Shown here one piece after another: positions 42,324 through 51,078 of a DNA stretch of 64,000 nt; position 1 is the first letter of the stretch; the number at the start of each line of letters is the position of its first letter. Origin of the DNA: Halolamina pelagica. GTDB lineage: Archaea; Halobacteriota; Halobacteria; Halobacteriales; Haloferacaceae. Location: the NCBI RefSeq assembly GCF_900115675.1, contig NZ_FOXI01000010.1, forward strand, positions 1 through 64,000, read 5' to 3'. The notes beneath the pieces are model-generated. The model worked only from the letters and a program-made list of their open reading frames with translations, had not been told where the DNA came from and did not search any database. Position numbers and translations under genes: made by a program.

Positions 42324-44071
42324 GAGTCGGAGAGGGGGACGTGCACGTCCGAGCGGTCAGCTTCGTCCATCGCGTCCTCGTACCCCGCGTCGGCGTGGCG
42401 GACGACGCCCATCCCCGGATCCGTCGTGAAGACGCGTTCGGCCTTCTCGGCGGCGAGGTCCGTCCCGTCGAGCACGACGTGGTTGTTGGCGTGGATGGCG
42501 TTGCCGATCCCCACGCCGCCGCCGTCGTGGACGCTGACGATGTCGGCCCCTGCAGCGGTGTTCAACAGCGCGTTCAGGATCGGCCAGTCGGCGACCGCGT
42601 CGGTGCCGTCCCGCATCGCCTCCGTCTCCCGATTGGGGCTCGCGACGCTGCCGGCGTCGAGGTGGTCCCGCGTCACGACGATCGGACCCGCGATCTCGCC
42701 CTCCCGCACCAACTCGTTGATGCGGAGCGCGAACCGGGCTCGTTCGGTCACCCCGTCGTCGTCAGTCTCGTAGCCGAGCCAGCACACCCGACTCGGGAGC
42801 CCCTGGAACGGGACGCGCTCCTGCGCGAGGTCGATCCAGCGGTGGAGCGCCGCTTTCTCCGGGAACAGCTCCTTGACCGCCTCGTCCGTGCGGTAGATGT
42901 CGTCCTCCTCGCCCGACAACGCGAGCCAGCGGAAGGGTCCTTTCCCCCGGCAGAACAGCGGCCGGATGTACTCCGGGACGAACCCGGGGAAGTCGAACGG
43001 GTCGTGTTCGGCCCCCGTCGACGTGGTCACCGACCCGCGGTGGTCCGCGACCTGGCCGCGGATGTTGTTGCCGTACTCGAACGCGACGGCGCCGCGGTCC
43101 TGCAGCTCGAGGATGGCGGCGACGTGGCGGGCCATGGTGTCCACGCTCTCCTCGACGTAGCTGTCGGGGTCAGCGGCCCGGAGTTCGTCGGCCTCGTCGA
43201 CGGTGTACCCGGAGGGGTAGTAGCCTTCCAGTTCGTCGTGCGCCGACGTCTGGTCCGTGACGATGTCCGGAACGAACCCGCGGTCGAGCATCCCCTCGAG
43301 CATGTCCGCGGCGTTCATGTGCACGCCGACGCTGTAGGCCTCGCCGCGCTCGGCGGCGTCGACTGCGGCGTCGATGGCCGCGTCGAGGTCGTCGGTCTTC
43401 TCCTGGACGTAGCCGGTTTCGAGGCGGCGGTCGATACGCTCCTCGTCGACTTCGGCGGCGATACAGACGCCGTGGTTCATCGTCACGGCCAGCGGTTGGG
43501 CCCCGCCCATCCCGCCGAGCCCGCCGGTGACGACGATGGACCCCTCGAGGGTGCCGTCGAAGTGCTCGCGTCCCGCGGCGGCCAGCGTTTCGTAGGTCCC
43601 CTGGATGATGCCCTGGGTCCCGATGTAGGCCCAGGACCCCGCGGTCATCTGCCCGTACATGATCTTCCCCTCGGCCTCCAGTTCGTGGAAGTGGTCCCAC
43701 GAGTCCCAGTTCCCGACCAGGTTCGAGTTCGCGATGAGGACACGCGGCGCGCGCTCGTGGGTCTCGAACGTCCCGACTGGCTTGCCCGACTGGACGAGCA
43801 ACGTCTCGTCGTCCCCGAGGCCGCGGAGTTCGTCGAGGAGGGCGTCGTACGCGTCCCAGGAGCGCGCCGCTCGCCCCGTCCCACCGTAGACGACGAGGTT
43901 CTCGGGGTCCTCGGCCACCTCCGGGTCGAGATTGTTGTTCAGCAGTCGGAACGCTGCCTCCTGTCGCCACCCCTCACACTCGAGGTCGGTGCCGGTCGGA
44001 GCGCCCTGATACTCTCGCCACTGTTCGCTCGGTTCGCGGATCCGGTTCTCCTTGTCGGCAGACTCGTCCAT
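42320..44071 (-). CDS. hutU: Urocanate hydratase
   Basis: A 583-residue NAD+-dependent enzyme from ATG 44071. Family motifs: [60 protein letters not shown] and the active-site region ARIVCWLG-like [13 protein letters not shown]. It converts urocanate to imidazolone propionate. It leads the operon; the upstream region has a TATA-like ACTTAAAG and two palindromes close to the expected transcript start. Two further in-frame ATGs (44086 and 44119) are less likely. Confidence 0.94.
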   Translation of the reverse strand: MDESADKENRIREPSEQWREYQGAPTGTDLECEGWRQEAAFRLLNNNLDPEVAEDPENLVVYGGTGRAARSWDAYDALLDELRGLGDDETLLVQSGKPVGTFETHERAPRVLIANSNLVGNWDSWDHFHELEAEGKIMYGQMTAGSWAYIGTQGIIQGTYETLAAAGREHFDGTLEGSIVVTGGLGGMGGAQPLAVTMNHGVCIAAEVDEERIDRRLETGYVQEKTDDLDAAIDAAVDAAERGEAYSVGVHMNAADMLEGMLDRGFVPDIVTDQTSAHDELEGYYPSGYTVDEADELRAADPDSYVEESVDTMARHVAAILELQDRGAVAFEYGNNIRGQVADHRGSVTTSTGAEHDPFDFPGFVPEYIRPLFCRGKGPFRWLALSGEEDDIYRTDEAVKELFPEKAALHRWIDLAQERVPFQGLPSRVCWLGYETDDDGVTERARFALRINELVREGEIAGPIVVTRDHLDAGSVASPNRETEAMRDGTDAVADWPILNALLNTAAGADIVSVHDGGGVGIGNAIHANNHVVLDGTDLAAEKAERVFTTDPGMGVVRHADAGYEDAMDEADRSDVHVPLSDS

Positions 44072-44100
44072 GAATATCCGTAGCATCGGGCGGCAGCACA

Positions 44101-44126
44101 ATGGGCCCATCCTCTCCATTAGGAGA
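44101..44126 (-). promoter_or_regulatory. Two palindromes at the hut operon promoter
   Basis: ATGGGCCCAT (44101-44110) is a perfect 10-base palindrome, and TCTCC-ATTA-GGAGA (44113-44126) a perfect 5-base inverted repeat. Both lie just downstream of the minus-strand TATA-like TTACTTAAAG (44130-44139), so over the expected transcription start of hutU. Confidence 0.5.
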
Positions 44127-44278
44127 TGACTTTAAGTAATCCTGGGCGGCGGAGTGGTGTCTGTCCGAAGAAATCGGCGACGACCTCGGGAGCGGGGGAC
44201 GGACGACCGAGGAACAGCTCCGACGGGCGATCAGCAAGCGCAGGCACGCGTTCGTCGAGTACCGTCGACCGCGTTCCG

Positions 44279-45151
44279 TCAGCGGCGTTCGTGTCGCAGT
44301 ACCGTGGCTGTCTCGTCGACGGTGACCGAGAGACTTACCCCGTCGATTTCGAACACGAGGGTTAGTTCGAGGGGGTCACGGCGCTCGATCGTCGCTTCGG
44401 GGTCCAAGAGCGACTCGAGTTCCCACACGTGGGTCTTCCGCCGGTCGATGCCAACGTCGTAGAGAAACGAGACGACCGCTGGGTGGTCCATCACGACTGC
44501 CGCGACGTTCAGCCGGGATCTGGCACCGCACTCCCGGCACGTGAATCGAACGTCCAGCTCAGACCGGTGGGTGATCGACTTCTCGTCCGATCCCGTGGTG
44601 AGCGCGGCGTCGACGCGCCCCCGACAGAGTGAACAGAACCCGCGGCTCAGGCGTTCGGTCCGGGTCAGGACGTGTTTGTTGACCACGTCCGGGAGCGTGT
44701 CCGGATCGGCGGATGCGACGAGGATCGGCGGCACCGACATCTTGATCAGCAGTTCGTTACACGCCGAACACTCGACGACGACGAACCCATCGTCGTACGT
44801 CGCTTCGGTGGTGCAGCCACAGTGGATGCAGTCGCCGGCCGGCACGGGCTCGAGGTCGACCTCCTCCGCCGCGCTGAACCGCCCCGACGTGACGCTTCCA
44901 ACGGTCTGTCGACCGACGTACGTGAGCGTGTAGGCCTCGCCGTCCTTCGTTACGAACGCCGGGCGCAGTTGATCGAGGTGGTAGTTGAACGTCCCGGAGT
45001 CGTCGACGCCGACCCGTGTGCGGAGTTCGGAGAACGAGAGCGGCTCCGGACCTGCGTCCCAGAGCTCGTGAAGGATGTCGAGCCGGATGTCGTTCGCGAG
45101 GAGGGCGAACACGTCTTCCGGCCGCTGCCGGGCGTGCTGTGTGGGGGACAT
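44279..45151 (-). CDS. Winged-helix regulator with zinc-ribbon modules
   Basis: A 290-residue protein from ATG 45151. N-terminal ArsR-like winged helix ([43 protein letters not shown]). Three Cys-pair modules follow: CIHCGC with CSAC, FCSLCRG, and FTCRECGAR, which fit zinc ribbons. It precedes hutU on the same strand with a 207-base gap and could regulate the hut operon. It is divergent from the cytochrome b gene, across a 266-base region with paired palindromes. Confidence 0.83.
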   Translation of the reverse strand: MSPTQHARQRPEDVFALLANDIRLDILHELWDAGPEPLSFSELRTRVGVDDSGTFNYHLDQLRPAFVTKDGEAYTLTYVGRQTVGSVTSGRFSAAEEVDLEPVPAGDCIHCGCTTEATYDDGFVVVECSACNELLIKMSVPPILVASADPDTLPDVVNKHVLTRTERLSRGFCSLCRGRVDAALTTGSDEKSITHRSELDVRFTCRECGARSRLNVAAVVMDHPAVVSFLYDVGIDRRKTHVWELESLLDPEATIERRDPLELTLVFEIDGVSLSVTVDETATVLRHERR

Positions 45152-45267
45152 CCCCTCGACGTTGCATCGTAGTGACAATCAGTATTCTGGAATCCGATCC
45201 AGGGGCGTCCGGTCCCGATCCCCATCACCCATCCCGGGGGCGCTAGGCCCACCACGATGAAGTATCG

Positions 45268-45292
45268 GTTCGCGAACAGGAACTCGTTCCTG
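45268..45292. promoter_or_regulatory. Abutting palindromes in a divergent promoter region
   Basis: GTTCGCGAAC (45268-45277) is a perfect 10-base palindrome. It shares one base with CAGGAAC-TC-GTTCCTG (45277-45292), a perfect 7-base inverted repeat. They lie between the zinc-ribbon regulator and the cytochrome b gene. Confidence 0.45.
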
Positions 45293-45417
45293 CGAGCCCT
45301 TACGGTCCCCTCGGCCATACCCTGTTCACGCATTCCCGCATCGAGCACGCGTTTCGGCCACCGTTGCACGCACCAACCGAGCGATGGCGTTCGAAACCGC
45401 GACGACCCTCCACAGCA

Positions 45418-46197
45418 ATGTCACAGCCCACCGCAGACGACCGAACCGACGACGAACCGCGAACCGACGGCGCCGGAGCGAACATCGTTTCTCCCGACGA
45501 CGAGACGCCGACGTGGGGTGAGCGCAAGCGCCGACGCGCTGGTCTCCCCCGACTCACCTACGAGTACTTCGAGCGCGCGCGCCGGGAAGACCAGGACCTG
45601 CGTCAGGAGTCGACGTACGTCGAGCGAGACGTCCTTGGCTTCCCCACCTGGCCCCACGAGTTGATCCGAAACCTCGCACTGGCCACGTTCTTCGTCGGCA
45701 TGCTCCTGTTACTGGCGGCGACACTCCCGCCCCACATCGGGGATCCCGCTAACCGAAGCGTGACGCCGGCGATCATCCTCCCGGACTGGTACCTCTACTG
45801 GTCGTTCGGCCTCCTGAAACTCGGTCCGTTGAACCCTGAACTTGCGGTTTTGGGCGGCGAGAAGGTCGTCAGTGACAAGATCTACGGCGTTTTGGCGAAC
45901 GTCGTCGTGGTCGGGACGATCTCGATCGTCCCGTTCCTGAACAAGGGGAGTGCCAGACGACCGGTCGAACAGCCGTTTTGGGCGGCGATCGGCGTCGGCG
46001 GCACCGTGTTCGCGTTCACGATCGCCGTCTACTCGGCGAAGAACCTCGTGCCGATGTCGCCGCCGCTCCTGTTCGACCTGACGTTCCTCCTGCCGCCGAT
46101 CGCTGCGGCGATTTCCTACGCAGTGCTGAAGACGATGCGAGAGGGGTACATGTACGACCTCAATCGCCGGTACTACCGGCTGCGGCCGCCGAAGTGA
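45418..46197 (+). CDS. Cytochrome b C-terminal subunit (subunit IV type)
   Basis: A 259-residue protein from ATG 45418. About 85 hydrophilic residues precede the first of roughly four helices. The Qo-site motif is PDWY (IILPDWYLYWSFGLLKLG), equivalent to PEWY in bc complexes, followed by VLANVVVVGTISIVPFLNKG. It matches the C-terminal half of cytochrome b and lacks heme-ligating histidine pairs. No heme-binding cytochrome b half, Rieske protein or halocyanin is adjacent, so it must pair with subunits encoded elsewhere. Confidence 0.82.
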   Translation: MSQPTADDRTDDEPRTDGAGANIVSPDDETPTWGERKRRRAGLPRLTYEYFERARREDQDLRQESTYVERDVLGFPTWPHELIRNLALATFFVGMLLLLAATLPPHIGDPANRSVTPAIILPDWYLYWSFGLLKLGPLNPELAVLGGEKVVSDKIYGVLANVVVVGTISIVPFLNKGSARRPVEQPFWAAIGVGGTVFAFTIAVYSAKNLVPMSPPLLFDLTFLLPPIAAAISYAVLKTMREGYMYDLNRRYYRLRPPK

Positions 46198-46488
46198 CCG
46201 GCGGGCCGACACCCCGAACCGATCTCGCCGGAGGTGTGTAACGACCGAGATTCGTTTCGGTTCGCGTACCATCGGCGGTCACGCTGAAACTCTGCACTTC
46301 CCCGGGGCGCTAGGCAAACCCCCGACAGAGGTGGTACGGTCATCATTCGTGCGCTTGTCGGCGATCTCCTCGCCCTCTACTGTGCGCCCCCGACCTATGT
46401 GCTCGTGTGACGGGGGCTGAATTACCACTCTCGGAGCCAAATCGCCTATCGGTGCTGCAATCGTTATCGGAGTACTCGCGGAGCCAAT

Positions 46489-48951
46489 ATGTCGCGACTT
46501 CCCGCCCTCCAACGTGACTCCATCAGGGTGCTCCACGTCGACGACGACGAGCAGATGCGGACGCTGCTGCGAGATAGCCTCGAGCACGTCGAGGGGGAGT
46601 TCGATGTGCAGTCGGTCGGTGACCCGACCGCCGCGCTCGATCTGATCGACGAGCGCGTCGACTGCGTCGTCTCGGACTACGAGATGCCCGGGATGAACGG
46701 GCTGGAGCTTCTGCGGACGGTCCGGGAGGAGTGGCCCGATCTCCCGTTCATCCTCCTCACGGGTCGCGGTTCGGAGAGCGTCGCGAGCGAGGCGGTCTCC
46801 GCCGGCCTCACGGACTACTTCCGGAAGTCGGACGTCGCCGGGCAGTTCCCCGTGTTGGCCCAACGCGTCGAGACTGCCGTCGAGGCGGAACGCGCCGAGG
46901 TGAGCTACCGGGAGCTGTTTCGGAAGGCCGCCGACGGCATCGCGCTGAACGATCCGGAGACGGGGGCGTTCGTCGACGCCAACCCCGTGTTCCGGGAGAT
47001 GCTCGAACTCGACCGGTCCGAGCTGATGGGAATGGGTATCTCCGACATCGGGACGATCCCGCCACAGCGGGAACAGGAGACGACGCTGCTCGACCGTCTC
47101 CGGCAGGCGGCTCGGGAGGGGGCCACTAGCACCGAGGAGTGTAGCCGGCGGGCGGACGGCGAGCGCTTCTGGATGGAACTCCAGTTCAAACCGATCGAGA
47201 TCAAGGGCAGCACGTTCGTGCTGACACAGGCCCGACAGATCACCGACCGGAAGCGCTACGAACAGACGCTTTCGGCGCTCCACGCCGCGGTGACGGAGAT
47301 CGTGAGCGCCGAGAAACCCCGGCAGGTGACCGGGAGCGTTCTCTCGACGGTCACGGACCTCCTCGGGGTCGACCGGGCCGTGGTGTTCCGCCACGACCCC
47401 GCCGAGAACTGGTTGGCGGTCGTCGACGCCACGTCACCCGACGGTGTGGTGACGGAGGTCCCGCTCGACCCCGAGAGGCCGATCGCCCGCGCGTTCATCG
47501 ACGGCGAGCCGGTCGACATCCGCGACTCCGTTTTCGAACGCGGGGGCGTCGACGAGCCAGCCCACGCGGCCGCGCTCCCGATCGGGGCCGCGGGCGTGCT
47601 GGTCGTCGAGTACGACCACGCGCGATCGTTCGACGACGACCAGGAGTTCGCGCAGATACTCACGAACGCGGCAGCCGCCGCCTTCGAGCGGATCGAGAAG
47701 GCCCGGGAGGCCCACTCGAGCAAGGCGGCACTCCGCGAGCAGACGAACGAGCTACAACGGCTGGAACGGCTCAACGCGACGCTGCGAGGCCTCAACGAGA
47801 CGCTGCTCCGCACCGACACCCGGGCCGAGGTGTTCGAGGCGGTCTGTGACCAACTGGGCCGGATCGAGGGGATCAAACTCGCGTGGATCGGCACCCCGAC
47901 CGACGGGAAGCAACTCGACCGGCGCGCGTGGGCCGGGGAGATCCCGCAGTATCTCGACGCCGTCCCGCTCGATCTCGAGACGAGCGACGAACCGGCCGTC
48001 GTCGCGGTGCGCACCGGTACACGCGTCCACGTCGAGAACGCGGCGACCGGCCTCACCCGGGAGCCGTGGCGACGGGCGGCGCTTTCCAACGGCGTCGAGT
48101 CGGTGATGGCGGTTCCCATCGAGGTCGGCGGCGCCACCGATGCGGTGCTCTCGCTGCTGGCGACCGACCGGACGACGTTCGACGAGCAGTTCGCCGATCT
48201 GCTCTCGGCAGTCGCGGCGACGGTCGGGGAGACGCTCCACTCGATCGAGCAGCGTCGAGGACTGCGGTCCGACGAGACTGTCGAACTCGAGTTCGACATC
48301 CCGCCGGAACGCCACCTGCTCGGCCGCCTCGCGACCAGTACCGGTGCCGAGTTCGCGGTGCAGGGCGTAATTCCCGAACCCGACGGCCGATCCCGGGTGT
48401 TCCTCGCGGTCGAGGGTGCCGATCCCGCGGATGTTGCGGCCGCTGGCGCGTCGATGAGTACGATCAGTGAAGCGACGGTCGCAGCCGACGACGACGGCGC
48501 GGGTGTCGTCGAGTTGGCTCTCGAGATATCGGTGCTCGGTACCGGGATCCGGGAGTACGCCCTTCGGCTCGGAGACCTCTCCGCAACGTCCGAGACCGTT
48601 CGCGCGAGCGTCGACGTCGCCCGGGCCGAGGACGTTCGACCGGTCGTCACGGCCGTCCTCGACCGGTTCGACGGCTCGCGGCTGCTCGCAAAGCGGACCC
48701 AGGCCGACACGCGCTCGGACTACGACCGTCTGCTCGCGTTCCGGAAGTCGCTCACGTCGCGCCAGCGCGAGGTGCTCCACGTGGCGTACCTCAGCGGTTA
48801 CTTCAAGTCGCCGCGCCAGTGCACCGGCGACGACCTGGCGGAGAAACTCGGCATCTCCTCGCAAGCGGTGTATCAACACATCCGTCAGGCCGAGCGGGCC
48901 CTGTTCGAGGAGGCGTTCCGACAGGTGCTGTCCGTTTCGGCGTCCGAGTGA
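46489..48951 (+). CDS. Multi-sensor Bat-type transcription regulator
   Basis: An 820-residue protein. Order: receiver (about 12-130, phosphoacceptor D63 in SDYEMPGMNG), PAS (about 140-255), GAF (about 265-405), a coiled linker, GAF (about 430-595, LAWIGTPTDGKQLDRRAWAG), bacterioopsin-activator domain (about 600-755), and HTH_10 (LTSRQREVLHVAYLSGYF; LAEKLGISSQAVYQHIRQAE). It has no kinase domain, so it is a one-component regulator with a receiver input. It ends 116 bases before the pilin-like operon on the same strand. Confidence 0.88.
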   Translation: MSRLPALQRDSIRVLHVDDDEQMRTLLRDSLEHVEGEFDVQSVGDPTAALDLIDERVDCVVSDYEMPGMNGLELLRTVREEWPDLPFILLTGRGSESVASEAVSAGLTDYFRKSDVAGQFPVLAQRVETAVEAERAEVSYRELFRKAADGIALNDPETGAFVDANPVFREMLELDRSELMGMGISDIGTIPPQREQETTLLDRLRQAAREGATSTEECSRRADGERFWMELQFKPIEIKGSTFVLTQARQITDRKRYEQTLSALHAAVTEIVSAEKPRQVTGSVLSTVTDLLGVDRAVVFRHDPAENWLAVVDATSPDGVVTEVPLDPERPIARAFIDGEPVDIRDSVFERGGVDEPAHAAALPIGAAGVLVVEYDHARSFDDDQEFAQILTNAAAAAFERIEKAREAHSSKAALREQTNELQRLERLNATLRGLNETLLRTDTRAEVFEAVCDQLGRIEGIKLAWIGTPTDGKQLDRRAWAGEIPQYLDAVPLDLETSDEPAVVAVRTGTRVHVENAATGLTREPWRRAALSNGVESVMAVPIEVGGATDAVLSLLATDRTTFDEQFADLLSAVAATVGETLHSIEQRRGLRSDETVELEFDIPPERHLLGRLATSTGAEFAVQGVIPEPDGRSRVFLAVEGADPADVAAAGASMSTISEATVAADDDGAGVVELALEISVLGTGIREYALRLGDLSATSETVRASVDVARAEDVRPVVTAVLDRFDGSRLLAKRTQADTRSDYDRLLAFRKSLTSRQREVLHVAYLSGYFKSPRQCTGDDLAEKLGISSQAVYQHIRQAERALFEEAFRQVLSVSASE

Positions 48952-48990
48952 ACGGCCGCCGACGGGGCGTCCGCCGAGGGGAGGGGTTTA

Positions 48991-49030
48991 CTACCCAACC
49001 CTCGAGTGAGTTGGAAGTTGGCTACCCAAC
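48991..49030 (+). promoter_or_regulatory. Cluster of four CCAAC/GTTGG half-sites
   Basis: CCAAC at 48995-48999, GTTGG at 49010-49014 and 49017-49021, CCAAC at 49026-49030. They build two inverted repeats and a CTACCCAAC direct repeat at 31-base spacing. They lie 38-77 bases before the ATG at 49068. Confidence 0.5.
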
Positions 49031-49067
49031 GGAGCCACACCTCCGTCTCTGGACGGTACGATGGGGT

Positions 49068-49589
49068 ATGCAACGAAGAACGGTGATTGCAAGCGTTGGA
49101 GCGATCCTCGGAACCAGTGTCGGCACGGCAGCGTACACGAGCGCGACTGTCACCCGTGATGCGACGTTCGCGGTCGCGACGGACGCCTCCTCGGCGCTGA
49201 TCGGCCTCAACGCCGGCACGACGGCAGGTGTCACGGAGAGCGGGGACGCGCTCTCGATCGCGGTTCAGGACCTCAACACGGACGGGACGTTCGTCTACGG
49301 TGACGGGGCGAACATCGACACGTCCCACGCGTTCTCGATTATCAATAACGACGGCTCCGAGCGGTCGTTCACGCTCGGCTACGACACCGCCGGCGTCACG
49401 TTCGAACTGTTCCAGCAGGGGACCGACTGGACGGACGCGACCTCGCTGGGCACCGTCGACAGCACGACGGACGTGACCTGGACTGCGGCTGCCGCCGAGG
49501 AAATCCGTGCGGTCATGACGATCGACACGACCGGTGTCGCGTCGGGTGCGACGGACCTCGACGGGACGCTGACTGTCTCGGCGAACTAA
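49068..49589 (+). CDS. Secreted DUF1102-like protein (candidate TasA/camelysin-type fibre subunit)
   Basis: A 173-residue protein. The N-terminal signal MQRRTVIASVGAILGTSVGTAA is followed by YTSATVTRDATFAVATDASSALIGL, the layout of SipW-dependent signal peptides: a short hydrophobic stretch, a small-residue cleavage site, then an aromatic residue, (S/T), Arg, and Asp-rich strands. The remainder is beta-rich and rich in Thr, Asp and Gly. The SipW-like peptidase gene follows after 17 bases. A fibre or surface-coat role is inferred from this pairing. Confidence 0.75.
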   Translation: MQRRTVIASVGAILGTSVGTAAYTSATVTRDATFAVATDASSALIGLNAGTTAGVTESGDALSIAVQDLNTDGTFVYGDGANIDTSHAFSIINNDGSERSFTLGYDTAGVTFELFQQGTDWTDATSLGTVDSTTDVTWTAAAAEEIRAVMTIDTTGVASGATDLDGTLTVSAN

Positions 49590-49606
49590 TCCGCTCCACC
49601 ATTTCG

Positions 49607-50587
49607 ATGATTCGTCGAGTGTTGGTCCTCTTAGCGGTTGGTAGCGTCCTCGTAGTGGCGCTGCCCGGGACGCCCGTCCAACTCTCGTACGTCTACAGCG
49701 ACAGCATGGAGCCGACGATCGGGACCGGCGACGGCTACGTCGTCGTCCCGGCCGGCGACGTGTCGGTCGGCGACGTCCTCGTGTTCGACTCCGACTACCG
49801 CGGCGAGTACGTCACCCATCGCGTCGTCGACGTCACCGAGGCGGGCTACGTCACACAGGGTGACGCTAACCCCGCGACGGACCAGGCAACCGGCCACCCA
49901 GTCGTCACTTCTGACCGTGTCGTCGGGCAGGTACTCACCCTCGGCGACCGACCGGTGGTGATCCCGGGGCTCGCGAGCGTCGTCTCCCTGCTTTCCACCT
50001 ACTGGCCGCTCGGCGTGCTGGCCGTGCTGCTCGGCGGCGGCCTCCTGGAGCGGAACCCCCGCGCCCGTGACCTCGTGCGCGTCGACGACCTGATCACGCC
50101 GCTCGTCCTCACGACGGTCGTCGGGAGCGCCATCGCACTCGCGTACTCGGCGCCGACGTACACGATGGCGTTCACCGCCGTGGCGACTGACGCCGACGGG
50201 GGGCGCGTCCTCCCGCTCGGCGAAGCCGTGAGCAGGACCATCGAAGTCGCGGCCGGCCCGCGATACACCTACCAGTTCGTCGAGGGGACGGGCGTCACGA
50301 TCGCCGATGTCGCCGCGAACGGCGACGTGTTCGACGTAGTCGTCGACGTCCCCGCACGGGCGGAGCGCGGCGCCTACGACGCGACGGTGACGACGTACTA
50401 CTACCCGGCGGTCCTGCCGTACGGCCTCGTGCGCGCGCTGCACGCGTTCCACCCCGTCACGGCGGCGCTCGCCACGATCGGGACCGTCGTCGCACCGGCG
50501 TACGCCGTCCACCGACTCGCTGTCGACGGCCGGGCACCGATCGAGAGTCGGTCACGGTCACGCACCGCGTGGTGGGACCCGCGATGA
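49607..50587 (+). CDS. SipW-like signal peptidase I
   Basis: A 326-residue membrane peptidase of family S26B. N-terminal membrane helix, then catalytic Ser in YSDSMEPTIGTGDGY. VGDVLVFD and YVTHRVVDV follow, where archaeal/SipW enzymes use His in place of the bacterial Lys. QGDANPATDQ comes next, then two further membrane segments and a C-terminal lumenal-type domain. Located between two presumed substrates, it probably processes them specifically. Its stop overlaps the next start (ATGA). Confidence 0.88.
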   Translation: MIRRVLVLLAVGSVLVVALPGTPVQLSYVYSDSMEPTIGTGDGYVVVPAGDVSVGDVLVFDSDYRGEYVTHRVVDVTEAGYVTQGDANPATDQATGHPVVTSDRVVGQVLTLGDRPVVIPGLASVVSLLSTYWPLGVLAVLLGGGLLERNPRARDLVRVDDLITPLVLTTVVGSAIALAYSAPTYTMAFTAVATDADGGRVLPLGEAVSRTIEVAAGPRYTYQFVEGTGVTIADVAANGDVFDVVVDVPARAERGAYDATVTTYYYPAVLPYGLVRALHAFHPVTAALATIGTVVAPAYAVHRLAVDGRAPIESRSRSRTAWWDPR

Positions 50588-51078
50588 GCGGACGTTCCCG
50601 CCGTCGGTCCCGCCGTGTACTTCCGGTCGTCGTCCTCCTGACGGCCGTGCTGCTCGTCGGTGCAGCCGTCCTTCCTGCTGCCTCCTACTCGACGGGCGAT
50701 GTCGACCGTGGGGCCGGTGTCGACGTCGTGAACGACCAGGAGGCCTCCTTGTCGCTCGACACGGCCGCGAACGTCAGCGTCGGGACGGTCGACCAACTCG
50801 TCGTCGTCACCAACGGTTTCGAGAGCACGGCGACGGTCTCGGTCTCGCTCACGAGCGCGTCCCCCGCGAACGCGAGTCTGGTCGTCGGTGGCGCGTCGGT
50901 CGGTGACGCCTACAGCACCGACCTCGGGCCGGGCGCGAGCCTCACCGTCGACGTCGACGTTCCCGACGACGACTCGCTCGACGGGAGCGAAATCGTGTTC
51001 GACGCTGCCGCAGAAACGGGCGACATCGACGCCACGGCCTCCGGCAGACGCGTACCGATCGAGGGGACCGCCACGTGA
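50584..51078 (+). CDS. Second secreted SipW-substrate-like protein
   Basis: A 164-residue protein from ATG 50584. The signal (RRVLPVVVLLTAVLLVGAAVLPAA) is followed by SYSTGDVDRGAGVDVVNDQEASLSL. That aligns with the start of the mature 49068 protein: Tyr-Ser/Thr, then V-x-R, D-x2-A-x-L. The rest is a beta-rich domain of Ser/Thr/Val/Asp. It overlaps the peptidase upstream and the DUF5305-like gene downstream by 4 bases each. Confidence 0.7.
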   Translation: MSGRSRRRSRRVLPVVVLLTAVLLVGAAVLPAASYSTGDVDRGAGVDVVNDQEASLSLDTAANVSVGTVDQLVVVTNGFESTATVSVSLTSASPANASLVVGGASVGDAYSTDLGPGASLTVDVDVPDDDSLDGSEIVFDAAAETGDIDATASGRRVPIEGTAT

